DNA of 64,000 bases, from NCBI GenBank assembly GCA_900708905.1, contig CAADRB010000078.1, positions 372,001 to 436,000 on the forward strand, given 5' to 3'. Under the pieces are notes generated by a model. It saw only the letters and a program-made list of their open reading frames with translations, made no database searches and was not told the DNA's origin. This DNA comes from Hymenolepis diminuta (lineage: Eukaryota > Platyhelminthes > Cestoda > Cyclophyllidea > Hymenolepididae). Positions 14,381 through 26,100 of this stretch are shown one piece after another (the first letter of the stretch is position 1; each line of letters begins with the position of its first letter). Made by a program: the position numbers and the translations under genes.

Positions 14381-17300
14381 TATAGCTTTTTGTTATGTGG
14401 ATTTTACCACAGAGGTTGAGGAATCATTCCCCATTACTTGTGGTACCTACAATACAGATTTGGTTTTATCGAGAAAATTAGTAACACTAAATCCAATTAG
14501 TAGAACTACTTTAGGAGCCCTAGTGAGCTAGGTCGAGATTTCCCTTACAATACTGTAGTCTATCTACAAAGCTAACAGGATATGGGAGTATTTTTCAAAT
14601 CAGAAAGCAATTGAGTGGAGAGCAAAGGTATTTTGGATCACCGGAAGGATTGGGAAAGAAAGTGTGCCAGGCAAAATAGTTATTAAAATGAGAAATGGAG
14701 ATAAGTAAGTGTGTGAAAAGGGTATGTGATAAGGAGGCTAACGCAGTGCTAATCCCAAGTAAAGCTACTTGTATTATCTCCTATCAGTCGAATGACTTTA
14801 AACCCTCACAGGATATAACAGCTTTTTCCAAATCATAAAAACGAGAGTTGAACCAGTGATGTATTGAAGTATTGCAGAAGAAGGTAATTATTATTGAAAA
14901 AAGAGTCCAGGTTAGACATCCAAATTACTTGCATGAAATAGGAAGTTAGCTGGTTTGACCTAATTTATACCTCATCTGGAGGTTATTGTATGCGAACGTC
15001 ATGTTGATCTTGTCTAACCTAGTTAATATGACCAGACGTGACAATCAGGTCAAGCAATACCCAAGGCCACAACCATGTCCTTGTCATTGTCAGATTATGA
15101 TATGCTAAATGGAGTTGACTACTACTTTTTCGTCCGGTGAGCAACCAAACAAATTTATCTTATTACAACTAGGATAGTGCAGGTAAATGTGGCTACGCGT
15201 CATTTTGATAACTTGCAACAAATTCTTGATATGAAAGGGTATTGAAGGCATGAATCGGTGACAATTCTGCTAATCCGTCATATCAGGATAAGAATGGGCT
15301 CGCATACTTCCTATCAGGGATTCTATCTCGAAACAAAGGCTATGCTTTGTGGTCTTAAACAATATTTACCAGCTCTTTAGCATCGATGTATTATGAAAGA
15401 GCCTCTCCAAAAACCGTTTGGAAAGGCGACTATGTATTTTCTTAGAGCTGAGAAGGAAAGAAGTAATCCTCCCTAATCCCCTGGACTAAATCTTCCTATC
15501 ACTTCCTTGAACAATTTCTCTGCTGCACTAGTGCATTTACTTGTTCGAATAATATAATGTGTAATATCTTTTTAAATAAATGAACATATTTTTAGATCAG
15601 ATGTTATGTGACTGACTTGGGTGTAATTTACCGTTAGTATTATTAAGGGCATTACTTCATGAGTTTCATTGTCAATTTTAAGGATTGTTTAACCGAGACA
15701 AGTTGTTAATTAGCTGGTCTTAAAAGTGCCTTGCAGATTGGTAGGCTGAATTCAAGGCTGAGAGAGATTTGTACTTTCATCCCATTTCTGACTTCATTGT
15801 AGTACAAGAAAGTATATTGTACTGTAGTTCAAACACTCGCTCTGCCCTTTTTATATTTTTGTGAGACGGGACAAGGTCACCAGTTGTAGCGAGATAATAC
15901 CAGGTCACCAGATATAAAGTATGTAAAAGACCAAAGATTTAGTACGGATAGAACTTTAGCGAGAATCGGCAAAGAGAGTAAGGGTTACAAATAGGTTGGT
16001 GATCTGCCTGAAGTAGAAGCTAGTTGGAGGAGATGCAGAAAAAGAGAGAGGAGCTGGCTGTGGGAATTAACCAGTGTGAGTTGGATATAGGGACTATGGT
16101 GAAGACCGGAGCAGGAGTAATATTAAACGTTAACAAATGCAATTGGGGTAGTTAAAAGAGCTGAGAGTTTGGGGAGAACATATGGTGATTAGAAAGTTGC
16201 ACAGAGGGAGCGATGTATCTAATGCCAAATAAAATAATGAGGAATAAAATTTCCATAATTGGCTATTACCAGAGTGTCTGAGTTCGTTTTTTGGGTAGTG
16301 TGTCAATTATCGGAACCGGTATCATTCGGCCAGCTCTTATTGCCATGACTGCCTCGACTTGTCTATAAAACTCATAGGGGAACACAAGTGAAATTCGGAC
16401 ACAACATTCCTCAAACTTCTTAATGGCCATGCATTTACTCATAAGCGCTCAAATGGATTCTTCACTGGTAGTTTAACTGTTTCAACTGTCTACTTTACTC
16501 CAATATGTATCTGCGTGCAATCTTTGTAAATATCAGCTAATGGCTGGCAGCTAGCAACAGCAAACGACGATTCTAAAGGTACGACACAAAATTGTGCATA
16601 TCAAGGTTTATCGAACGAGCAACGATGAGGATTCAGGAGGGTAAGAGAGAGATGAGGGTCTGAGGAAGTGGGAGGGAAGCGAAGGAACTCGTAAATAGCA
16701 ACCATGTGTCTGCCACCCTCGTGTGAGTATAAAAGACGGCCTTATATAGTTTCATAGAAAGGGGGTAGTATAAACAGATGGAATGATTCCAGGCCTTGCT
16801 AATCGGGGAAACGGAACCCTAGCACCACTTATTCAAGGATCACTTAATAGTTAGTTTATTCCAGTAATTAAAATGAAGCACTTGGAGTTCTCAAGGGAAT
16901 TCCAGTTTGCATCAGAGTCGGACACTTCAGGCGCCACTGTGAGGCCGAGATAATTAGGTCCCAGAGATTAATGATGATCTAGATAAAAATGGATAGGAAT
17001 TCATCTTTCAAATCTCAATGCAGGACTGGCTCTTACACTCCTGCTTCGATAACACAGTTATGTAGCTCCGTTCTCTCTAACTTTAATAGCCAGGTCCTCT
17101 ATCTGCAACTCCTATAAAGAGCTTCTATTCCCATCACCTCATCTACCTTCTGCATCTGAGGTCTCTTTCTCTTACTCTGGTACTTCTCTTTAAAGTATTA
17201 TCTTTATTAAATCCTTTGCCTTATTTTTCTTGGATTTCTACTTCTGGTGACCCTCTAGTTTAATGTAGTACTAATCCCAACAGTAAACTTCTTCAGTAAT

Positions 17301-17990
17301 TGCTATCACCCAGGGGCTTAGAAGATACGACATCCTTTACCAAAATCGGAAGAACAAGAGAAGAGGTAGGCCGGTGGCGTACCAGACGAGTGAAAGGAAG
17401 AAGAGAGACCAGAAGGAGAGGTAGTAGGACACATCACAACTATGAGCATGACAGTGAAATTATGAAAAGTGGGGAATAGCGAGTCAACTGGTTTGGTAAA
17501 GTTTGTCAGTCGGCCTATGCGTAGGTCATTTTGGATGAGTTTGACCCTATTTATCACACCCAATGTGACAAATAGATCAAACAGGTTTGTGCGTCACTGT
17601 GTGTGCAACAGATTTCATTCCATAACAGTGGCTTTCTAGTATTTAGCTCAGAACAAGGCCTTAAGGATGATCAACACTTATGTGAAGTTAAATATGCGTT
17701 TCACTTTGAGGTACCTTGATGATATTGTTACTTATAAAAGCTTTGAATTCCAGCGACGAAACTTAAACATATTGCCAGGGTATAGTTGAGAGAGATATGA
17801 TAGAAATGCTATAATACAGTCGAATAATATGAGGGGATAGTGTATTTATGCAAGCGGAAAAGCGAAATAATCGATTACGCTCTATAACCTAACCTCTAAA
17901 CTTCACTGATAATAATGAAAAGGCAGTTACAAATATGACAGTAAAAAAGAATTTATTTACGAAAGAATTTATAATGAATATATATTTTTA
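14301..17990. other. Intergenic between convergent AAMP and METTL3
   Basis: About 3.7 kb without a supported gene. Purine-rich patches occur (15980-16080, 16620-16690, 17340-17420). A strong TATA-like TATAAAAG near 16728 is followed by only a 22-codon ORF. The motif TGGTGACCC at 17245 resembles a retrotransposon primer-binding site, so part of this stretch may be a decayed LTR element. That is not demonstrated. METTL3 polyadenylation hexamers are at the right edge. Confidence 0.4.
16728..17253 (+). mobile_element. Possible decayed LTR fragment with PBS-like motif
   Basis: A TATA box (about 16728), a downstream ATTAAA-type signal (about 17207) and TGGTGACCC (17245-17253) appear in the order expected for a 5' LTR followed by a primer-binding site. 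TGGTGACCC matches the start of the tRNA-Trp-type PBS described for CsRn1-like Ty3 elements of flatworms. No reverse transcriptase, second LTR or clear TG...CA termini were found, so this is a weak call. Confidence 0.15.
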
Positions 17991-17993
17991 TTA
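17985..17993 (-). terminator. Poly(A) signal overlapping the METTL3 stop
   Basis: The METTL3 stop codon TAA is itself the start of TAATAAAAAT on the minus strand. Another AAATAAAT lies some 35 bases further downstream and is a more plausible functional hexamer. A very short 3' UTR is implied. Confidence 0.35.
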
Positions 17994-20900
17994 AGAATCA
18001 TTTCCTTTGCTATCAGCTCCATTGGGATAACGCTTTCGATAACGCTCGACAACTTCTGGATCAACAAGATAGGTGCCGTCCAGTTGGTTACCCAAAGTAA
18101 TCCTAAATCGGAGAAAAAACAATGATAGCCAATCGATAACATGACAACCTTATCAACCAATTAGAACGTGTACAACGCAGCGAATGAAACTCAGTACACA
18201 CCAATTAGCTTGGAGATTGTGCGGCCGACCAAACAACTCCAATTTTCGAGTTCCGGGGGAAAGTCGCTCAATAAGACCATAGATTTCATCGGGTTTTCTG
18301 GATGTTTCTCGAACCTCTGCAACAATCACGTCACAATCGAGACCTCGGTTGCTATGGCAACGTGCTGCATCGCCCTTAACGCCAACTAGGCAATGCTCTT
18401 TGCCGTGATTGAGCCAGTGACCTGTTCGACCTGTACGAATGAGTCGTTGCAATTGGTTGGTCTTTACCCAAATCACCTCGTCAACACGTTCGTAGCCCCA
18501 CAGTTTAAGGCACTCTCGACCCAACTCCATTGCACTTGGAAAGGAAATAAAAGATGCGATGTCAAGGAAATATTTCAGCAAGTTAAGAAGCGATTCAAGA
18601 AAATATGGCATTCTTTTCCAATCCTAAAGTTAAGATCTAAGAAGTTTTCGAACTCCGACTGTACGGTAAACTCGGCTGTTAAAAATATATTTCCATTGAG
18701 GAGATGCAAGTGAATGAAGATGAAATGACCGATCATTCAATTAAATGAGTTTGTAAATAAGCTTTGAGCATTGCAGATTTGACTCTTAAAGGAACACATA
18801 AGGCAGAATTATGAAATATAAAAAATAAGAGGGCGTGAATCTACCCTTTAAGAAAAAATGTACAACCCAATACATGCATATATTAGAGCACTTCTGCTCG
18901 AAATTCCGCTCTATCCCTTACTGGACTACCTTGCTGTTATCTATTTTCAGGCTAAAACTTACGGAATGTTTTCACCCTACCATGGAAATTACTATTACTA
19001 TTTTTACTTAAATTAGGGCAGTGATAAAAATTAATTAGGTAAAATTTACATTGAGGAGTATTTAACTATATTTATTTCAGTTATCTAGAAAACTAATCCG
19101 ATATAACGGCCTGTGTAACAGAAAAGTCTAATGTGTATTGTGAATTATAAAATGATTTGTTTACTTTCAAGGATAAATTTGACCATCTGCAAAATTGTAG
19201 CTAATAAATAAGACCTATTTTGGTTTACTCAAATAAATTAAATTCATCGTAGTACACATTAGATTCGAATTGAAAATTAACGTAAATACAAGCAAGCTGA
19301 AGTCCTCCAAGTTTGCTTAAAGGTGGATTTATATAGACTCAGAATATGCCTTCCATTATCGTACATATAAATCTTAAAGCACATATGTTATATTCCACTA
19401 ATCAATCCAATTTTCCTTCTAATGATATAGAGTCAATCAATATTTTTTTGATTAAGTATGTCTACTGAATAGAGTATGGTAGTATAAATATATCGAGCTG
19501 ATCAGAGGTCACGAGATCAGCGCTTATCAGCCCATACACAAATTGAGTTCGGTCAACAAGGAGGACGGTAGAACGCGATTATTTCACTAAGAGCAAAATC
19601 TACATACTTCCCTGCCCCCTAACTCATATGTTGGGAAAACTCTCACCGATGAGCATATTCTTTTTTGATTACTACACTATACTATTTTCTTTGCCATCTC
19701 ATTTATTCAGTATAGTGATATTTATTGATATACATTGAGTAAACGGAATGACATGACGTAATATTTAACAGTGATCAAGAAAGATGGCAGAAGGAGACTC
19801 CAGCATACGGGCCCTCTGCCCAAAATAAGTGTTTGGAAACGCATTTAATTAATGAGCATAAGAATGTTTTAAATGTTTTATAACATCAAAACTATTCTGA
19901 CAAATTGAAACTTTACTATAATACTGATAATACACTAAGTTTCACGCTCCCATTTTATTTAATGATAATAACTTAATTAATGATAATTAGATTATCAGTT
20001 TAAATATGCAAGGAGAATTGCTCACCGACCAGTCACCCAGAGGAATATATAACCATCATCCTGAAGGCAAGGAATATCCATTTTCCTCATCTCATCATCG
20101 GACATAGTGCCATAAGGTAGCTCCATATGAATATCCCATGGGGGATCAGCCATTATCACCGCGAATTTGCCCAGTATTGTCATGTCAAACTGCCGGATGT
20201 CGCATTTTATCCACTATAAAAAAATGAAATAAGTAATATGCCATACCTTCTGTGACCTCAGTTAGGAATTTCTATGTCCTATTGAGTTTTAAACACCATA
20301 TTTGAATCCTTTTCGCATATCACCTAGGGACCTCATATTCACTTTTCTCTGATCGTTTATCTCTTCCCAAGGACAATACATTTTAAAGGCACATTCGCTT
20401 GCCATCAACATTCAATATCTGCGGCTAAACAATCAATTTCTATTTCATCTCCCTCCACCTCCTGCGGTTTCTATTTCTTCACAGCGAATCCCGCTAATAA
20501 CTATCTTGCCGACTTTCAATCTTATCGTGTGACGAAGATCATAAGAAGTAGGCAAGTTCATAGCTTAGACAGACTACATTCCAGGCTGTATGATACCTAG
20601 ACTATCTCTCTTCCTCAATTTGGCCTTGAGCTATTTGTAGAGACAGATATTCCAAGGTGACATGACTAATTTCTCATTCGAAATCACTAGTCAATAAGAT
20701 CTAAGTATCATGGAGCTGTGAATTGTTATTCAGTGAAATGTGGACTCTGAAAAGCCATGATCCAATGATCAAACTCTTTAGAGTGATCGATCGGAGTCTT
20801 CAATCGTACCCGATTATGGTACCCGACTATGACCAAACTATGGCGATCAGTAATGAAGCAGAAACGGTTATATTTATTTATAAAGCATGAAGGATAAGTT

Positions 20901-22730
20901 TAAAGGTAAAATAAAAAAAATAAGGCAAAGATAAGTAAGTTTTGACAGAACGATAGAAAATATCAACCTATGATCCCTTTAGCATAAATCATTTCAGTCT
21001 AGCGACACCACAGCCAATATCCCTCTCCGAAAGTTATAAATAGCCGAGTCGTGATGCTAACCAATTTAGTACTATTTAATTTTCAGTAGTATTTGGCTTG
21101 GTCCTTTCAATAAGTGACGGTCAAGTCTTCAATCTAATAAACAGAATTTGGAAAACAGATGATCAAGAAACATAAGCAGTATTTCAGAGCTCTGGCTTGA
21201 TTTAGTCCAAAGTTTTGAATAGAAAAATTAAAAGTGATATTAAATTCGTGGTAACCAAGCCAATACCTGAGGGGGGTACAAGGGAACATCTGAATTCGTT
21301 GGGACCGCTTTTTCAATCGCCAAATCGTTCCTCCTTTTATCCAAGGTGTCCGGTCTAAGTTGACCACGATTATATGCACCAGCTGCCTCTCTAGCTTCAG
21401 CCGTTGTCACATCGTTCGGATCAATTTCGTAGTGAACATACTATAGTTCGAAGAACAAAACATTAAATCAATATTGCCCGTTCCATGAATGTTTCAACAT
21501 TTGCAAAAGATAATGGCGATTAAACGGTTACCACTGACAATAACCTCCTTCTATTTTGACACATTAAAGTCAGCATAAATCTATCCTTTCCCCCCAAATT
21601 TAGAGAAAGCTGATAAACAACTTAAATAAATATCCAATAAGTGATAATAGAATGGGAACACAGATTCACCAATTTGAGTTAATTGACGAACAAAAGTAAA
21701 CACCAACTCTACAGACCAAGTTTTCATAAATTTAGGACATTAAAACCGTGAAATAACTTATCCGATTGATATAACTTATACTAATTTTAAATAAAGGAGA
21801 GAAGTTATATGAAAATATAAAACTCGATTTCACACAAAACTTACTTTACACGTATCGACATGAAAACACGTATTGAGGAAAGAACAATCACCAAGGGATT
21901 CTAACGAAATAAAATTGATCAAATGGAATCAAAGAGGGGTTTACCATCAGTATGAGGGCGGATGATTTTCTTGAAATGTAGCTTGGTGCACTTTTCATCA
22001 CCAGTAGCTTGTTTGCATTCAGTTCGTGTTCCGTGGATACAGAACAGTTGAACTTGGCTTCCACCACGAGATCGAAACTTTTCGTTTATAATTTTCTCCT
22101 TTAAATGGAAGAGGATTTAAAAATTAGATTTTTAAAGAAAACATACCCTAACTGTAGGTGTAGAGAGAAGCTCATGTATTTCCTGATTTATGCGTTTAAC
22201 CTCGCGTTCTTTAGCCGTTTCAACTGATAAAAGGACCTCTAAGTCGCATTTATCACCGGCCGGTCCTACTTTTAGGGATTTGCTTGGAGGTTCAGATGAA
22301 CTTGATGTGGAATCATTTTTGGCTCCTTTTGTGGGAACCTCTACTTTTTGTCTAGAACCACAGATAAACCATGGAAGAAAATAAACTCACGAAGAATTCG
22401 ATGGGGTTGCTATACCTAGAAAATCAAAACATCACTTAAGATAGGTAATATACCTTCATCGGAATGCTTGTTTGTGCTTGGTTTATCAAGCGGACTTTTA
22501 GGTATAGTAGGAAGAACCAACAATTTAGATCGCTCTGTACGACTTTTCGCAGCAAAAATTGCAGTCATATTCAATGCACCAGGAAGGTTTAGTGGATGTG
22601 TACTTTTTGCAGCTGCTGCAATAAGTTGATTGCGTTTCTGACGACGAGCGGCTAGTCTTTCACGAAAAGATTCAGTCTGAGCTTTAGCTGCAGCTATTTC
22701 ACTGTTAGTGGATATATCGCGATCAGACAT
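17991..22730 (-). CDS. METTL3: METTL3, mRNA N6-adenosine methyltransferase catalytic subunit (9 exons)
   Basis: Minus-strand exons 22730-22454, 22415-22391, 22351-22147, 22098-21945, 21900-21845, 21440-21267, 20213-20026, 18534-18202 and 18102-17991 total 1524 nt, or 507 residues, fully phase-consistent. The start is the only ATG of the open first exon. Exons 4-6 encode the CCCH zinc fingers ([11 protein letters not shown] ... [21 protein letters not shown]). Exon 7 holds the catalytic [15 protein letters not shown], with the SAM-binding and target-adenosine DPPW tetrad intact. Exon 8 carries [39 protein letters not shown] and [19 protein letters not shown]. Exon 9 begins with [13 protein letters not shown]. 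The family forms a nuclear heterodimer with METTL14 and writes m6A on mRNA. All key residues are present, so the enzyme should be active. The N-terminal half is shorter than in human (580 residues). The 25-nt exon 2 is an internal micro-exon. Confidence 0.95.
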
Positions 22731-23124
22731 AGTTGACAGAAGAAAAACACGTCTTTTAGAAAATATATTAGAAATCACAGAAGCGTTAAGGGACTGAGTA
22801 TCGAATGGAGAGAATGACCTTGAAAGAAACAAATCTGATTTTGTGGGTCAAATGGTTTAGATGTTAATAGTAAAATAGACCAAATATTTTGATAAAATGC
22901 ATTTTATAATATTATTTACCAATTAAGAGGTTTTGAACAGTTATCAAATTGCATTTTAGGACTTATTTAATGAAATATAATCATTTTAACTAGTCTTGAG
23001 ACTCGCCGCCGAATTTGTTTGATACTCCACCGGCCTTGAATTTTACTAATCAGTTCTTCTGAGTATCGCATTAATCTGATTTTACCACTGGACTCATCTT
23101 ATGTAAAATCATAATTTTTTAGCA
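22731..23124. promoter_or_regulatory. Shared divergent promoter of METTL3 and TMTC3
   Basis: Only 394 bases separate the METTL3 start codon (minus) from the proposed TMTC3 start codon (plus). No TATA box in a usable position and no third gene are visible, so a bidirectional promoter is the simplest reading. On the plus side AATTTTTTAG sits two bases before the TMTC3 ATG. It looks like a splice acceptor, possibly for a spliced leader. Confidence 0.5.
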
Positions 23125-26100
23125 ATGCGAAAACACAATCGGTGTGTTGTTTGCCAGGTTATTTTATTTAAGCTGATTTTGTCGTTTATTATACCTCCGG
23201 GTTTACTATTTAAACAATTCCTTTTAGTGCATCTACACTAGAAATCGGCGCAAAAATATCAGCCCTTCCTGTATCCAATTTTGCTTCTCCCGTTTGGCAC
23301 CGAATTCTTCTCGTTGTCGCAGCTTTCTTTGTCTATTGCAACAGCCTTGATTGTGGTTTTGTATTTGACGATGCTTCAGCTATTGTTGACAATCAAGATC
23401 TTCGATCTCATATTCATCCCTGGTGGATTCTTTTTAAAAATGACTTCTGGGGCACTCCGATGTCGTATGAATCTAGTCACAAGTCTTATCGTCCTCTCAC
23501 AGTCCTCACTTATCGGTGGAACTATATCCTAGCTGAGCTTGATCCCTGGGGTTTTCACCTTGTGAATGTTTTGCTTCACACTATCACCGTTCTTCTTTTT
23601 CATCACCTGTCAACACGATTTATCGAACCTCCTGGAAGTCTGGCTGCGTCTCTTCTATTTGCTGTTCATCCCATTCATGTTGAAGCTGTTACTGGAATTG
23701 TTGGACGAGCCGAATTACTTTCGGCCATATTTGTGTTTATTTCCCTTCTCATCTATCTGGATATTATTAAAAGTGAATCGGTGAAGCTACTTTCGGGTAA
23801 AATATCCATTCACTTCTGACTTGTATTAGCGGTATTAAAATAGTGATATATACAACGGGTTAAGATTAGTTTTAGTTTTCATTCCATTTGATCTATTTAA
23901 TATTGAGTGTGATTTAGTTATTCTTTGCTCAGTTTGGGAAGAGCTATTGTTTCTACATGGGATAACTTTTAAATAAAAATTTTAGAGGTTCCGAATACTC
24001 GTAACGTTTCAATTTTTTTAATTTCATTGGTTTCCGTTGAAAATATTTTACATTCGGCATTTAAAAATTCATTTATGTTATATTCAGTTCAGTTGTCAGT
24101 TTGATAGTAATACAGTTCCATATCTTGTGAACTGGTCCTTCTCACTTACTCTCTTCTTAGTGACCGCCCTATCTCTTATAACCGAGATTATGAAAACAGT
24201 GACGAGATTTTATTATTGATATTGATGAAGGTGACCAGGAATGAGGATTACTGCTGTCTCGCTCTTTATTTTCAAGGAACGGGTTTTCAGAACTTAGAAA
24301 TTGCACAGAATGTCAGTGCTATGCTATGCTGTTGTAACCATAGTTTTGTTCTATTTTTATTCAATAGGTTTTATTAGTATAATTTCAGAATTTTGTAAAT
24401 AAATCTTCTATTTGTCATTGTTATTGTCATTTTATTGCATGTATTCTATGCTACGCAACGTAAATATAAATACTTGTAGGAGGTCAATTATTTTATCTGT
24501 AACGAGTTTTTTGGTACGAATTTCGTTGATGATGCAGTGTTTTTTAACTGTAACATTTTATTTAGGCTGAAAAAGCAAGAGATAGTGGATATCTTCAAAC
24601 GTGTGTGCAATGGTTTACCCTTTTGTTGACTCACTACCTAACGATTTAGGGATTACTTATCGCTCAAATTCGATATTTGAGTCTGGTCGGACTGTAATAA
24701 AAATCTTGAATCCTTTTCCCTTTAATTATAATAATTATTATTTTGGTGCAGAGATTATAGAAGATTGATCGGATAATGCTAATCCACATTCCAATACCCG
24801 ATTTTCAACCTTGTAAATTCCAATCTTTATTGAGTTGGCGAAGTAGGAGTTACGACCTTTCTAATACTTAGAAGAGGTTTATATTTATTCACATGATAAT
24901 GATGAATTATACTTCTATTCTGTTTTCGTTATTTTTGTAGAACTTCCTCGACTTTTGGCTATCTCTATTCTCGTTATTATTGGGACATTGTGCAAAGAGC
25001 AGTGCATTACAGTCGTTGGCGTCTGTCTTGCTTATGATTTTGTCTTTCATTTCATTGTAAGTTCCCATCGTCCAAGGAATAACTGCAATACTTTTGATTG
25101 CATTTGAGTTCTAATTGATTTTTATGTTTTCTTCCATAAGCACACGTTTTACACGAAAAGCCTGACCAATCGAAGGAGAGTATGGATTCGATTTGTCTTT
25201 CGATTGACCGTTCTTGCCTTCACATCTGCCCTATTTCTCATGGTGCGTGTCAAAGTGATGGGATCGCAACTTCCGCACTTCACATCGTATGTATTTTAGT
25301 ATTATTTGATTAAATTATCTAGTATGTAGACTGATGTACACTTATTTATAAATTATCTATCCTTAGTGAAAAAAGTATTGTATTATAGGCACTGTTGAGT
25401 TATTTTGAAATTCTACGTTGTGACTTTGCAAAGTTAATAAATTCTATTTAAAGTCTTTTATATTTGATAATCTTTGCTACTCTTTTTTTCAATTTTAATG
25501 ATCTGATAATCCAAAAGATGACGGAAGTATCCTATTACCTGTACTATTAGTGGTGGTCGAATGTGCGTTTTCATTCGATTTAACCTCTATTCCTGAAGTT
25601 ATTATCACTATTTTGGTAAATATCAGGCAATTGGTAGCTACCTTGATGATGGATGCATTGGAAGAAATTTTTTAAATATTTGCCTTTCGTTCGTATGCCG
25701 TGAAGTTATTGGTCTAACCCCACATTTTTAATGCATTAGTCATGCCATCGTCATGGATATGAAATTGCGCCAATTTACTAACAATTAAACATACAAGTGG
25801 ATGTCTATTATGCCCAAATGACTGCTGAGAATTAGTTATTGAGCCCGGAATATTTTAAGCGGATGGGTCAACTACTGACGGTTGACGTCTTTACATAATG
25901 ATAATCCCCAGGTACATTTAAGAAGGTGTTTCCCATTGATCATTCCGGTAGAGAGTGGGATCGTAGAGCCTCCTTGATAAGAGACTCGAATTCTGCCTTC
26001 CTATTTTATCAGTTAGACTTAACCACTGTGGGTGGCCATTCCTTTTACTGCGTTTGTGCCGATGGGAGTCGAACCTATGACCTCTGACATGGTAGGCGTG

